Shown: positions 36,860-50,280, counted from the first letter of the stretch. The stretch: DNA of 64,000 nucleotides from Heterocephalus glaber (GCF_000247695.1 NW_004624800.1:12223069-12287068), one strand, 5' to 3'. Made by a program: numbers and translations. Notes: generated from the letters alone by a model not told the origin.

Positions 36860-38990
36860 TCCTCCCCGCTGGCCTCTCTCCCCAAACACGGGGCAGGGGC
36901 AGGAAGTGCAGGTGGCAGAGGTTAGTCTGACTGAGTGGGGCTTTGGGAAACACCAATGCAGGGTAAATTTGAAGTGGGGAGGAGCTCAGGGAAAACTAGT
37001 AGTGGCAGCGGTGGGTGAGGGAGGGGAGCCCCCCTCCTGGGAACAGGCACCCCCCTGAGGAGACCATCTATGTCACTGGGTCTCCCTTCTGGGGCTCACT
37101 GAACCCTCCTGCTCAGACTGGCATTTATAGTGATGCTGATGGGAGGAGCAAGGGGCAGAGGACATCTTTGAAAGGGGAGTCCACAGAGCAGGAAGTAAAA
37201 CTTAGGGCACAAGGACACACAGCTCAGAGAGCACCATCATTCCCACTGCTTCCTGGACAACTTCCCACTTCCTCATTCAATCACCCCAGAAGTGTGTAGT
37301 GAAGACCTGCTCCATGCCATGCTGGCTCTCTGAGTAGCATGCATCACCAAGCTGACTTTTTGGCCGTGGTTTTGATGATTCCTACCACTCAACCTTGCAG
37401 CCAGCTGAAGGACTGTACCCTCCAAGGACCTGATCATGTTGTTTGGGCTTCCATTCCTGCCTCTCACTGGCACAACCACATTCTACAGTGGATAACTGAG
37501 ACTAATTCTTTGTTTGAAGGCTTTGTCACCTCCAAAGACACTTTCCTGACTGTCCCAGTCAGAAAGGGAGAGCTAGTCCCTGGCTGCATTTTAGTAGCCA
37601 GCTCACCTTGCTATTTCAGAGCATTGCCTTGTATCTTGGCCCTTTCTGTTCATGCCTTCATCCCTTTATGAACATGTAAGCTGCTTGGGTACTGTGGCTT
37701 GGCTATCTTTATTTGCTTGGAGGTCAGTAGCAATACATTGCAATAATACATGCTTAGGGAGTGGGTAACCGTGTGTACATGTGTGTGACTGTGCGTGTGC
37801 ATGTGTGAGTGGAATAGAAGAAGTGTCTATGGCTCTTTCAGGAAGGCCTGATGGTGAGGACTGCTCCCGAGTTGGGCCACTTGGTCAGATATTACACCTG
37901 CCTGATGTCTACACAGAGCCAAGGCGCCATGCAGCGCTCTAGGGCTATGCTCACGATCACCTGGTAACGATGCACTTAGAGTGGACTGGAGGCGCGGGAC
38001 AAGTGAAGAGGTGGTTTCCATCCCATGTGACAAGTGTCCTGAAGGGCATGTGCACAAGGCACCCACGATGGCAAAATACAGGGATTTACATTTTATTTTT
38101 GAATTTAATACAATTTCAGAAGAGTCAGAGGTGAGGATAGGGCAATAAAGGGTCAGAGAAGACTTTTGGGAAGGGCAGGTGTTGAAGGCAATCAGAAGAT
38201 AGCGGGGAAAGAAGAATACTGTGTTATTCCAGATAAAGCAGATGTAGCCTGTGCATAATGGCTTGCAAGCAAGAAGCTCTGAGGTTTAGGAATGGGGAGA
38301 ATAGCAGGAGCATGGAATAATGAGGCAGAGTTCATCGTCGGGTCTCTATGCTTGGGATTATGTCACCATGGTGACAATGAAACAGCAGAGAGCTTCTGAA
38401 GAATTTCTAGTAGAAATAGCAATGATTCTTGGTTTTAAGAAACTTCATTTTCTATCCTTCCAGGAGCATTCAGAGCCCATTTCCATACCCTTCTAATTCA
38501 CTAGACAGAAATTTATCAACAGATTTGTAACTTAAAATTCAAGACACATCTATTGAAAATAAGTTTGCAAGTCAGTGCATTCTCTTCTTTTTAGCTGGGA
38601 AAGCTGCTTGGTAAACAAATGGAGGCTGGTGTGCTCAGGGAGGTGGCTACAAGGAAGGTGGGTGCATATGGGAAACTAAGGATTGTTAGCCATGGGAACA
38701 TGACCAGTTGGCAGATTCACACTTCTGTGTAAATCAGCTGTGTCTCAGAACTGTTCTCAGAACTTCTGTATTTTGAGACTTTCTAGAAATCATCTCTACC
38801 TTTTCTACCTTCCTGTCTCTTCCCATCTCTACTTTCTGCATTTAATTTGCCTCTCCTGGGGATCCTGGGTGGATCCTTCTCTAGACTTTTCTCACCTGAG
38901 GGGATTGTATCAACTTTGAATACTTCTTGTTTCTATCCTGACTGAAAGCCAGATCATAGGGAGTCTGGGCACTGGAAAGAAGTGATATCT
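36860..38990. other. TRBC1-TRBD2 interval
   Basis: No gene. The sequence just 5' of D2 on the minus strand (about 36860-37150) should include the D2 germline promoter, but I see no TATA box or decisive motif set. Remainder unassigned. Confidence 0.4.
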
Positions 38991-39026
38991 GGACATTCAC
39001 AAGTCCATCAGGAAGACCAGGACATG

Positions 39027-39032
39027 TTTATT
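39027..39032 (-). terminator. TRBC1 polyadenylation signal
   Basis: AATAAA on the minus strand, about 200 bases past the TRBC1 stop, in the same local context as in TRBC2. Confidence 0.8.
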
Positions 39033-39232
39033 GATTCCATCATCTGGACACTCTGGGATTCCCCTGGGGTAGGGATATTTCAGCCATAAACATACAGGTG
39101 TGCATGAGTTTAGGGGGTAGAATTAGAATGAGTAGAGAAATGAAATCAGCTCTTCAGAAGCACTGGCAGAAGGAGAATCCACAAGGACACTCTAATACAT
39201 TGGAAGTCTCTGCTTCTACAGCCAGAGTAGGA

Positions 39233-40615
<1,383 letters not shown>

Positions 40616-40639
40616 CTGCAGAGTGAAGAATGGTTGGGA

Positions 40640-42940
40640 ACAGGGCTGCTCTCAGAGCCAGCTGGGTCTGGAAGGGGCTACGTGCATGTGTGTGGGCTGG
40701 GAAGGCATCAAGATACAAGGAAACTATGCCACAGTACATCCTGTGTGGTTTGGGATCATTGTTTTCTTCTCTCTTTTCTCCCTTAGCTTTGCCACTGAAT
40801 TATCCGATGGCTATACGTTGTCTACTTTTTGATCTCCTTAAGGTGACATCTGTCCTAATTTTCTTGCCTTTCACTGCAATATCTCCTACTCTACAATATC
40901 TCATCTGTTGAAAGAATGTATCTCTTTCTTTCTCATTCAGTCTTGCTTGGTGTGTGGCTATCTTTTAGACAGAAGCAGTCATGGTAGAGTTGAATGAACT
41001 TAGTTTTGTGATAGAAGAATTTTTTTAGTAGCATGATCATAAGAACTAAATTGATTTTTTCCCGATTTTCATTTTCCCTTTTTGGGACAAAGTGATATTC
41101 TGTTTTGAGTCATGCCACATACTAGAATTCGCTTTTCTTGCCTAGAATAGACAATTTTCCCATTACATTGAGTATATTTTTCTGATTACCGTGCTCAATT
41201 CTTGTTTTTCACAGGTAACTTGTGCTGAGGATCCAGCTTGCCTCTGCCTGATACCCTATCTGATGTTTCACTCCTACACTGGGGCTCAGGGTGGCTGTGG
41301 TAGCTTGCCCAGCACGGATATAATTTGGTGCTATTCATAGGTTGAACCCTTTCCTTTTTTCTAGGGTTCACAAGCCTCCCCGGTCAGGTTTGGGAACCAC
41401 GCCAAACTCTGTATTCTTTGAAGTAGTCAAAACTACTTGGTGGTCTAAACAAATCACAAAGCCCAAGGCTGTTTCTGCAAAGTGTTCACACTGAGAAGCC
41501 TTCGTCCGTTTCATATGCTTGGCAGAAGGGAGGGAAAGAATTTCTGGGATCACTAGAAAAAAATAACCTTATCTGAAGACAAATGAGGAATGGAAAAATC
41601 ACATCCATCCTTCAGGGAACCTTCTTTTTGCCAGTTTACTGTCTTCTCTACTCCGCACTGCTCTGAACATAGGGGTGGACTTTTGGTGCAGAAATATGAC
41701 AAGTGCAGATATCTCTACTTTTATCAAAACTGAGAAATAATTTGGATGGGAAAACTGAGACAGAGGCATGGAAAACGGCAAACCCTGAGACAGTAATGAT
41801 AACAAGAATGAAAGTCATCACATTAAGGTGAATTGTTTACAAAGGATTTTCACATAAGTTGGTCCATTCTATTTTTATGTGCCTTAGAGAGACTGAGACA
41901 ATTTAAATCATTTTTCAAATTTCGTGAACCCCACCTTCAGCTCTTCTCCAGCCCCAGCCTCTTGAGTTTAGGCCTTTGAATCAGATGATTATACTTTCCA
42001 TCGAACTCCTTGCCATGTGGCCTCACTTGCAGACAGTGTCTGTCTGCCCAAGCTCCCATTGCTGGTAGGATCTAGGTGTCCCATTCTCCAGCCCAGACTC
42101 CATCCCTTCCCAATCCCACTCCACTCGCCTGTCTTCCTCCTCCCAAGCATGGTAATCATTTCATTAGGGTTTCGTATTGGTGCCTCATCCTGTTATCCCA
42201 GCATGGATCTTGAGGTCTGAGAAAGTAGGGTCTCTTACTTATTTTTTCTTTATACTTGGCTGTTGCTAAGATCATGCAAGTTTCCCATTGCACAGTTTTT
42301 TCAGACCTGTCTTCCAGATGCCCACCAAACACAGCCCACCTCAGAGACTCCCCAGGAAGCTCCTACAAGGCTGTGACAGGGACTTGTGCCCTTGGTCCCA
42401 AGAGCAGTCCTCAAGCCACCCTGATCTCACCAGCCCGGTTCTTACTGCCTTCCTCAACAACCGCCCCAGGAAGACAAATGTGGTAGAGTCTGCTAGAGAC
42501 AGAAAGGAGGAAGATGAGGGTGAGACCAGGGTTCTGTGCCGGAGGGAGATGTCAGGGAGGGTTTTAACTGGAAGACAGCTCTTCACTGGGACAGGATCAA
42601 TGATGCAGAACTGGAGTGAAAATGGGAAGGAAAAATAGAGAAGATATAAAAGAGAAAGGAAAACAACATATCCACTAAAAAAGGAGAGACAAGAGTCCCA
42701 GAGAACAATGAAAAGAAAAGCAACCAAACCACAAAGCCCCAAAGATGAGGATGGAGATCTGCAACTGCGGAGCTGCAAGCAACCAGCAGGAGAGCAAGCA
42801 GGAGAATCCACAAGCCAACGGGAAGGTAGGAGACAGTGCAGGGCCTGGTGCAGAGGGGCAACTCTGACCTTATACCCAAACCACTTCCCAGATCACTGGC
42901 ATCAAACACAGTCACCTGCATTCAGGAATGGAGCCCCCAT
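40640..42940. other. J1-C1 intron
   Basis: Intron between TRBJ1-6 and TRBC1 exon 1. No additional exon or repeat family recognised with confidence. Confidence 0.6.
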
Positions 42941-42942
42941 AC

Positions 42943-42995
42943 CTGTCACAGTGAGCCTGGTGCCTGTTCCAAAATGGAGCGGTGAATTATAGGAA
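42943..42995 (-). CDS. TRBJ1-6: TRBJ1-6 joining segment
   Basis: 53 bases encoding SYNSPLHFGTGTRLTVT; donor GTATGG. 12-RSS: heptamer 42996-43002 (CACAGCG), nonamer GGTAAAACC at 43015-43023. Confidence 0.95.
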
Positions 42996-43414
42996 CACAG
43001 CGGGAGGTGGCCATGGTAAAACCCAGAGGCCAAGCCCTAGCTCCTGCCTGGGGATGGCCACCTCTCTCTGCTTGCACTCATAACTCTGGAGTAAAGCAAT
43101 TCAATTGGGAAAATGTCTAACACGATATGGGATAAGAGGGACAGGAAAAAGAGGTTTAGATCCATCCCAGCACATAAGAAGAAAGGATAAGCCAAGAAAG
43201 GAAGGAGGAGGCCGATCATGCACTGAAGGCTTGGAGGAGAGAATTAGAGGAACTGACCAAGTCCCATCTAAGGAGAGGCAAACTCAGGTGCTCAGAATCC
43301 CCCCCTCCCCAAGTAATAAATTCAAATGTGACTGAGTCCCTTCCATCAGCACTAGAGGAAGTGGAGCCTGGCTCCAGGTGTCAGTGGCCCCATTGTCCCA
43401 GTCCCCCACCTTAC

Positions 43415-43464
43415 CTAGGACAGAAAGTCGAGTCCCCTCTCCAAAGTGCTGTGCCTCATTGCTC
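43415..43464 (-). CDS. TRBJ1-5: TRBJ1-5 joining segment
   Basis: 50 bases encoding SNEAQHFGEGTRLSVL; donor GTAAGG. Heptamer 43465-43471 (CACAGTA), nonamer GGCAAACTC at 43484-43492 (weak), spacer 12. Confidence 0.95.
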
Positions 43465-43668
43465 CACAGTATTGCACGAGGGTGGCAAACTCAAGAGGAG
43501 CTGCTGGGGCCCTTCCTTCCTTCCCAGAGCTGGCTCTGCCACAACTCCACCCTCCCTCATTCTCTGAGCTGCAGCCTGGGCTTTGTCCTCAGTCCCTGTC
43601 CTTTCCCAGGAGTCTTCCTGCAGCTCCAACCTGACAGTATCCCATACCCAAAGAAGACCTTTACCTAC

Positions 43669-43716
43669 CCAAGATGGAGGGCTCGGCTCTGCTGCCGAAA
43701 GTTAGCTTTTCATTCG
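43669..43716 (-). CDS. TRBJ1-4: TRBJ1-4, FGXG motif lost (ORF)
   Basis: 48 bases encoding NEKLTFGSRAEPSIL. The beta-bulge motif is FGSR, so the second glycine is replaced by arginine, and the following T-x-L is also lost. Donor GTAGGT is present and the frame is open. The RSS is poor: heptamer 43717-43723 reads CACTAAA on + (CACAGTG expected) and no nonamer with the A-run consensus sits at spacer 12. Position between J1-3 and J1-5 and the NEKL start identify it as J1-4. Probably non-functional in folding and recombination. Confidence 0.9.
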
Positions 43717-44128
43717 CACTAAAGCCTGGCAGGAAAACAGCTTCCAGCTGCTTTCTATTCCTTCCTCCCCACTTTGTGATTCCTCTTCCCATTCCTTCTA
43801 GGGAAGCAGAAGGGCAGGGCAGGTAATGGGGCAATGGGAAGTGCTGTGGTCCGGGAACTAATTCACCCCAATGGTGACAGCTATAAGGACTTCCCATCTA
43901 CCAAGGCCAAGATAGGCTCCTTCAAGGAGACAGGAGATGGGCACAGTAACTTCCAGCTGAGTCTCCCTGCCTCCTGGTAGGGTCCTCAGGCTCGGCACAG
44001 CCAGTGCACGAAATACTGGAAATGGAAACTGTTCCCTCCTTGTTACTTCAAGATAAGAATTCAGATTCATACCCAAGATGGAGGCTCCATTTGGTTCCTA
44101 GTCCTCCCTCCAGACCCAACTTACTCAC

Positions 44129-44178
44129 CTACAACTGTAAGCCGGCTTCCCTCCCCAAAATAGAGGGTGCTTCCAGAA
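44129..44178 (-). CDS. TRBJ1-3: TRBJ1-3 joining segment
   Basis: 50 bases encoding SGSTLYFGEGSRLTVV; donor GTGAGT. 12-RSS: heptamer 44179-44185 (CACAGCC), nonamer TTCAAAACC at 44198-44206. Confidence 0.95.
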
Positions 44179-44698
44179 CACAGCCTCCCAGGTCCACTTC
44201 AAAACCTCCCAGTCTGCCAAGTACAGTGGGCTTCAGGAGAGGTCAGGCTTTCGTGGGTCTCTTCCCACACACAGCCACGGGCCTGCTCCATAAACTCCCC
44301 CTGCCCTTCCAGGGCTCACCCAGAACCCAGACAGGTGAGGAAGGAGAGGGCATGAGTGCCTGCAAAATCCAGAGCAGATCTGAAGAGCCTCGAGAGAACC
44401 TCTGAGAGTGAGGAAGACAGATGTCACAGTTCATTAATTCCCCCCAGTCCCTCATCTCAGGGGATTACTCCGGGTACAGCACTATCTCTTTTTCCTCCAT
44501 CCCAAGCTCAGCTCCAACTTTGCCAAGAACCTTGGGGCCACCTGGGGGATGCACCCCACATGGAGCCTCTCCTTAACTCATTTCCAACACAAGATGTCCT
44601 CTCTCCCAATTGGGTCCCAGGAGCTCTGTCCTTCTTTTCACATTTCCCAGGTCAGAGTCCGTCCTCAGCACACCCAGCCCAGAAACCCTGAGCCTTAC

Positions 44699-44746
44699 CT
44701 ATGACTTTGAGCCTGGTCCCTGACCCAAAGGTATAGTCATAGTTGA
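44699..44746 (-). CDS. TRBJ1-2: TRBJ1-2 joining segment
   Basis: 48 bases encoding NYDYTFGSGTRLKVI; donor GTAAGG. Heptamer 44747-44753 (CACAGCA); the nonamer position 44766-44774 (TCTAAAATG) is weak. Confidence 0.94.
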   Translation of the reverse strand, partial: STMTIPLGQGPGSKS

Positions 44747-44835
44747 CACAGCAGGACATGGCCACTCTAAAATGGATACTGGGGATGCACTTTGTCCTAT
44801 GAGAGACCTGGGAAGTTACCTGGAAGATGTCTTAC

Positions 44836-44883
44836 CTACCACTGTGAGCCTGGTGCCTTCTCCAAAGTAAACTTCTGTGTTCA
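44836..44883 (-). CDS. TRBJ1-1: TRBJ1-1 joining segment
   Basis: 48 bases encoding NTEVYFGEGTRLTVV; donor GTAAGAC. 12-RSS: consensus heptamer CACAGTG 44884-44890, nonamer GAGAAAAAC at 44903-44911. First J of the cluster. Confidence 0.96.
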
Positions 44884-45504
44884 CACAGTGACATGGGACA
44901 AGGAGAAAAACAAATTCAAAGTATGGAGAGAGAAGGGCCTTGGCTAGTGTCTAGAGGACCTTGGGTGAGGACTGTCCACTTCTGTGTTGTAGGCTTTACA
45001 CGGATGGGCATTTCAATGTTGGACCCAGGGGACCACAGAGTGTGGCAGAGTCCATCTAGTGGGACCTACATTCTTTTCTCAAAAAATAAAAATGCTCCAC
45101 CCAAATGCTTTCTGTCTAAAGGCCCATCAGAGGGATGTAGTCCTAGACAGCAGGCCAGGAGCCCAGAGCCTGTGACCGTGTCTCACAAGGGTCAGGATAT
45201 CCTTGGCTTCTTCTGGAGTCTTCTGTGAAGCTCATCACCTCCAATCCACCTTTCCACTGACCTTGTCCTGGTTTCATGGCTTTGGGGATGAAGGAGTCTT
45301 CTGTTGGTCCACCGAGGCGTTCTTCTTGTGCATGTGTTCTAACTTCCTGGAAAGATCCAGTTCAGACCTGGGCCTGTCTGCACCCATGGCCTTGGGCTGA
45401 CATGTAGTCAGGAGCAAGTCAGGTACATCCTGGATCTAACCATACCTGGCCTTGTGGCCCGGGAAAAAATGTTGAGAAATGGTGGACATTGGAGCAGGGT
45501 GAGA

Positions 45505-45543
45505 GGTTTTTGTAAAGGCTTCCCATAGAATTGAATCACCGTG
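45505..45543 (-). other. TRBD1 3' 23-RSS
   Basis: CACGGTG, 23-base spacer, ACAAAAACC on the minus strand. Pairs with the 12-RSSs of the J segments. Confidence 0.96.
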
Positions 45544-45583
45544 GCCCCCTGTCCCCACAATGTTACAGCTTTGTACAAAAAGG
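45537..45583 (-). other. TRBD1: TRBD1 with flanking RSSs
   Basis: The D core is 45544-45555, minus strand GGGACAGGGGGC (12 bases, identical to human D1). 5' 12-RSS: heptamer CATTGTG (45556-45562), 12-base spacer, nonamer CCTTTTTGT (45575-45583). 3' 23-RSS: heptamer CACGGTG (45537-45543), 23-base spacer, consensus nonamer ACAAAAACC (45505-45513). Both spacers are exact. Confidence 0.97.
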
Positions 45584-45760
45584 GTCCCTCCCATGGGGCC
45601 GCCTCCTGGAGGCTTGAAGTAACCACCAGTGCAGCTGCTGCTTTGAGGCAACTGGAGGACAGGTAGGTGACATCACCCTCCATTGTGCAAAGTGGTGGTG
45701 GGGTGTGGACTAGACTGGGGGCTCCCTCCTCAGCCTGCCTCTTTTCTATGATGTTCTCAG
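45584..45760 (-). promoter_or_regulatory. Probable D-beta-1 germline promoter region
   Basis: In mouse the PD-beta-1 promoter lies just 5' of D1. Here that position holds GC-rich sequence with a RUNX-like AACCACC (about 45620), an E-box CAGCTG (45632-45637) and a CRE-like ggtgacatcac near 45665. Called from position plus weak motifs. Confidence 0.4.
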
Positions 45761-45829
45761 CTCCTTGAGCTGTGTGAATTTGCAAGGCTCCTTGCTGAAG
45801 AGTCTGGTTTCCCCACATCGTACCTCCCT

Positions 45830-46370
45830 CTCCAAGTTGCTGTCATAGAAGGGAGCCACCTGTCGAGAAGCAGCAGCCCCTGTCTACCCTGGCCATAGTT
45901 CTCTAGAGAACTGACCAAGAGCTGTGAGGAATCAGAGCTGTACTAGTTATAAACAAACAAATAGCTAAGGGTGCACTGTATTTCCAAGAACAAGCATGGG
46001 ATCAGAGGAGAGAACATGTTGGCAGCCATCCTGACTTCTCATTGTTGACCCTGGAATCAAATTTTGGGAAAAGCAGTTGAGGAAATACCTGTGGAGGCCA
46101 GGTAGAGAGACAGGCTGGCAAACATTCCAGTCCAATCACAAGGCCCTGTGATCATGGCTACAGTTTTTGCTCTCTTTCTGGAGGGATAGAAATATTTGAA
46201 GTTGTTGGGAGATACTGTTTTTCCCTTTCAAAAGATGACTGTAAAGTTTAACCTGAACTCAAATGGCCTAGATATTTCTTCCCTAGATGGTGCTCCCTTC
46301 AATTGCCTTTCAAGGTGCTGCTTAAAATTAAGATGAAGAAAACCACGTGGCAAACTGAGTATGATAAGCA
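45830..46370. other. Interval upstream of D1, nothing recognised
   Basis: Non-coding, no repeat or exon identified. Confidence 0.4.
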
Positions 46371-46379
46371 CACATTGGC

Positions 46380-47290
46380 ATGGAAAAATAAAAACAAAAT
46401 CAAATGATAAATATGGGGAAAATATTTGTGATTCTTACCATAAGGGCTAATCTCCCTAATATATAATGAACTATTAGAGATCAACAAGAAAATAATCCAG
46501 CAGTCCAATAGAAAAGGGGCAAAAGCAAATTGGTTCAGAGAAAAAAGATGTTGAACTAGTCCTTTACTATAGGGGGGAAAACTTCTCACAATGATAATGC
46601 AAAATAAAACAGCACGGAAATAATAATTTTCATCTATTTGGTCAACACAATTGCATTATGGAAAAAATTCCATAATGCAAGCTTTATGGGGAACAATTTG
46701 GAGACAACTATAAAGATTACAAATGCATTTGCTTTTCATCCAGAAATCTCACCTAGAGAATTTATCTTGTAAATACTCTTGCATAAAAATATAAAATGTT
46801 TGCAATATAGTTGCATCATGTAGAGTAGCAAAAGATTGGGGAATATTCCAACACCCATCAGCAAGGGAATGGATAAATAGCCATATTCTATTATGTCTAT
46901 ACAATGGAATACTATTCAATGCTAAAAAAGAATAACAATGGCTTATATTGCTATGGGAAGCTCTCTAAAATACATGCTTTACTGAAAAGAGTAAGCCAAA
47001 GAATTGTGAACATGTATGCTACCTTTTGCCTAACAACAGAAGCAAAAGAAAGAAATATACATTTAGTTACTGGGTTCTGCATAATGAAACACTGGAAAGA
47101 TAAAAAGAAACTGATAAAAGTAATTACTCATGATGAGTAGAGTGGATAGAAACAGTGGAAGCACAAGTCACATTTCTCTGTGTCAACTTTACTGTGTTGC
47201 TTTTGTATTAGGGCTGCATAGCTATATCTATTTATAATCAAACCTAAATTAACAAAATTTAAAAAGGAAAGAAAAGCAATAAAATATTGC
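46380..47290 (+). repeat. Old L1 fragment (ORF2 3' region)
   Basis: Sense L1-like text: 'gggctaatctccctaatata', 'ggaatggataaatagccata', 'caatggaatactattcaatg'. Many stops and indels. An older lineage than the L1 at 54 kb. Confidence 0.65.
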
Positions 47291-47299
47291 TTTAAATAA

Positions 47300-48060
47300 T
47301 ATATGAAGATCTGCCACTTAGAAATAAATATTTGTTTAATTTACAAAGTCTTTTTCCCAACGAAGATCAGTTTATAAAAGAAGCTATCTTGTGGTCCTGA
47401 ATTTTCTCAGTGGGGCCCCAAACCCTTAGGAAACATGTAAAAATTACAAATTGAGTTTAGGATTGAATTTGCTAACCTATATTTAAACAACCAGGGAGAA
47501 AATCGTCCTGCTGTTTCTATCACAGTTCGAGGCATGGGATCCACAACTTGTCTCCTGATGGGAACCAGGCAGGAGTAAGCTTGAAGAACAGCAGAGGCTA
47601 GCTAAGCTAGTGATGCCTTAAGCTGGACAGAAGACGTAAGGAGAGAGTCTGCATTTATCCCTTTAATAATGCCATATCTCAGAATATTCTACGATAAGCC
47701 CAACTAAAGGCCTATTGCTTCATCAATTGGAATGTGGTGAGGTTTCCTCTTTATTTCCTTTCTTCATTGAAATGTAGTTTATTTTGATCTATTTACATTT
47801 TTTGTTGTTGTTTATTCACCCCATTTGCCAATCAATACTTTACTTTCTAAGTAAGTTTTTCCTTAATCAAGTAGCTGGTGACATTTATCCCAACTAGCCT
47901 TACAAATCAGAAAACCACTCTGTCTTGACATCATAGCATCTCATAGAGGTTTTTTTTCCTCCAGTTTTGCTCCTCTGGACATTATACCTAAATGCAACGA
48001 AATTTTTTTCTGCAGTAGTAGCAACAGACCAACTAGGCAGGAACCAGTTTGAGGTCATTC
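47300..48060. other. Intergenic, nothing recognised
   Basis: Non-coding; no gene or clear repeat. Confidence 0.4.
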
Positions 48061-48068
48061 ACCATCTT

Positions 48069-48087
48069 GAGCAGCAGGGGGCAGGCT
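48069..48087 (+). promoter_or_regulatory. Candidate CTCF site 5' of D1
   Basis: GAGCAGCAGGGGGCAGGCT matches the CTCF core (CASYAGRKGGCAS) closely. It lies about 2.5 kb upstream of TRBD1 in the direction of transcription. A weaker same-orientation match, GGCCACTTGAGGGGGCAAA, is at about 48160-48178. Confidence 0.55.
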
Positions 48088-48103
48088 TTCCGTATTATTA
48101 TTA

Positions 48104-48131
<28 letters not shown>
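48104..48131. repeat. Poly-T tract (28 T)
   Basis: Uninterrupted run of T. May be the tail of an antisense retroposon, but the sequence to its right is not a SINE I recognise. Confidence 0.85.
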
Positions 48132-48135
<4 letters not shown>

Positions 48136-48419
48136 CCTAGGTCGTTGCAGTATAGGTTTGGCCACTTGAGGGGGCAAAAAGGATGTAGAGTGCTGGGTGG
48201 GGGTAAAGAAAGAAGCAGTCTTCCTCAGGGCATGTGCTGGGAGCCCGGGGGAGAACAGGGAAACGTGCTAGTAACAGTTTATCCCTGTGTAATTCAAGCT
48301 ATTTTTTCTCAGTTGAGGAATAGATATCTAGAGGCTAAAATGAGCACTCGGTGATGAAGAGACAGAGCTGAAACCAGCTCCCAAGCTTCCTCTATTGAGT
48401 TATGGCACTGTAAACCCAG

Positions 48420-48645
48420 CCTGGAGCCATCTTCCTGGGTTTCACCAGGCCCCTGCTTATGGCTAGGAGGCCTTGGGAAAATTACTAAATCTCTCTCTCT
48501 CAGTCTGTTATGGATAAAATGGGAATCATAATAACAATACTACCTTATGGGGTTGCTGTGAGAGCTAAATGAGGTAACGCATGCCAACATTTATAATGGT
48601 ACCTGCACACAGTTAGTGAAAATATTAGCTGTTGTTATTTCCACA
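48420..48645 (+). repeat. MIR element
   Basis: Clear MIR order: 'ggccttgggaaaattactaa', 'ctctctcagtctgttatgga', 'gggttgctgtgagagctaaa', 'cagttagtgaaaatattagc'. Confidence 0.7.
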
Positions 48646-48649
48646 GAGT

Positions 48650-50280
48650 ACTGTCCCAGGGATGTCTCTTCCAATGAGGTTCACGGGCTTTAGCGTAATC
48701 AGAGTGACCTGGAAGGTTTGTTAAATGGCGGGTTGCTGGGTGCCCTTCCAGTTCTTCTAACGCAGTAGGTCTGGGGACAAGGCTCACCGCTGCATTTCTC
48801 TCCAGTTCCCCAGGAACCGTGGTGCTGCAGTTCCAAGGACCAGTCTTTGAGAACCATTCTTCTGGAAGCTTCTTTCTTTTCTCAGTACCCTTCCCTCCAC
48901 TCCTTCATGTTTTATTTGTTCTATCCCTGGTTACTTATATCCCAGGCTTTGTTCAATCCCTGGAGATAGCTGGACAAGCAAGACAAGATCTCCCATCTGG
49001 GTGCTCATAGTTGAACTCCAGGAGAGCTACCTCCTATGACAGAAGAGGGCACAGACCAGGGGGTGGACACCTGAAACTCAGACATGAGGACAGTGGGGCC
49101 AGTGCATGGGAGGTGGAGGTGTCAGAAGATACTTAAGAGGGGTGGGAGGGGAATCCAGGCTGATGGGGCCATGATGTCCAGAGATGGAGACTAGAGGTGC
49201 ATGGATGGGCCCCCAGGACTTCTGAGCATGAAGGAGAGGCAGACAGGGATGTGTGGTGGAAGCATAAGTAGGACTGGAGCAAGGAGAACCATAAATTTCC
49301 AGATTCTCAGGAAAAGATTGACTTAGGCAGGGACGTGATGAGCAGGAGCTCTTCAAGAACAATCACTCTGCCTGGAAGGAAGTGATTGAAGGAGCCCCTG
49401 GGGAGGTGCAAAAGGCAGGGAAGGGGTCGCTGGTGATGGCAGGCTGGAGAGACATGGAAGATCAGGGTTGGTGGGTTCTTCATAGTCTCAAGAGAACAGT
49501 AGGCTGGGTAGAGGGCATTTAGGCAAATGGGGATTCAATCCCCAGCTCTGTCATCCACAGGGTGTGGCCTGTGGGTGAGGCAATAGTCTTTGCTGCCCTC
49601 TGCTTTCCATTTGTACTCCTGAAGTGAAAGCAAGCTGAATGTGCAATGTCTGTAACCTCTGGATGGTGTGCACTTACTGCTACTATATGTGGAATGAGCC
49701 AAAGGCAGATTTCTTGGGAGTGTGATGAATGGAGGTGTAGGAGCTCATGTGTCCCCTGCAGATACATAAGCAGATGGCTGAGAAAGGGCCAGTGAGAAGT
49801 TCTCTAGTAGGACCCTTGCTGCCAGGAGGAAGAAGAATTGCACTAGCAAGAATGCATGCCTGCGAGGGGACTCAGAAGAAACTCAGGCAATTGATGCTGA
49901 GGTTTCTCTAGATGTGTGTGCTTGCTGCTCTGGATACAAAGAGGCTTGTTTCCAAAGCCAAAGAAGCAGTGGCCTTGCCAATGGCACTGAAATATGCAAA
50001 CGTAGACAGATTCAGGACCACCAGAGTACCCAGAAAGTACAAAGCTCTTTAAAACCACTTCTCTGAAATCTATTTTTCTTGAGAAGACAGACACTTTTTA
50101 CTGCTTTTAATGAGTTTCAGATTTCAGATTTCATCTCTTAATATACTGCTAATCAAGTGCTCCATAGAATGTATTTTGGGACATGGCAGGGGTTTGCTTA
50201 TCTCTTGAGAAGAGAGATGTATCTGACTTCAGATTGGAGCATGTTTCCCAAAACAAAGGGGCTAGAAGGAGCAAACAAAT
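48650..50280. other. Intergenic 3' of trypsinogen
   Basis: No gene. A CTCF-like core on the minus strand (GAAAGCAGAGGGCAGC) is at 49592-49607. Open frames of 80-95 codons here are unsupported. Confidence 0.4.

Noticed and set aside
45048..45064. CTCF-like 'tccatctagtggga' near TRBJ1-1
   Set aside because: Spacing inside the core does not fit the consensus without an inserted base.
45408..45818. 136-codon minus-strand frame across TRBD1
   Set aside because: It runs through D1 and both RSSs in germline DNA; chance open frame.
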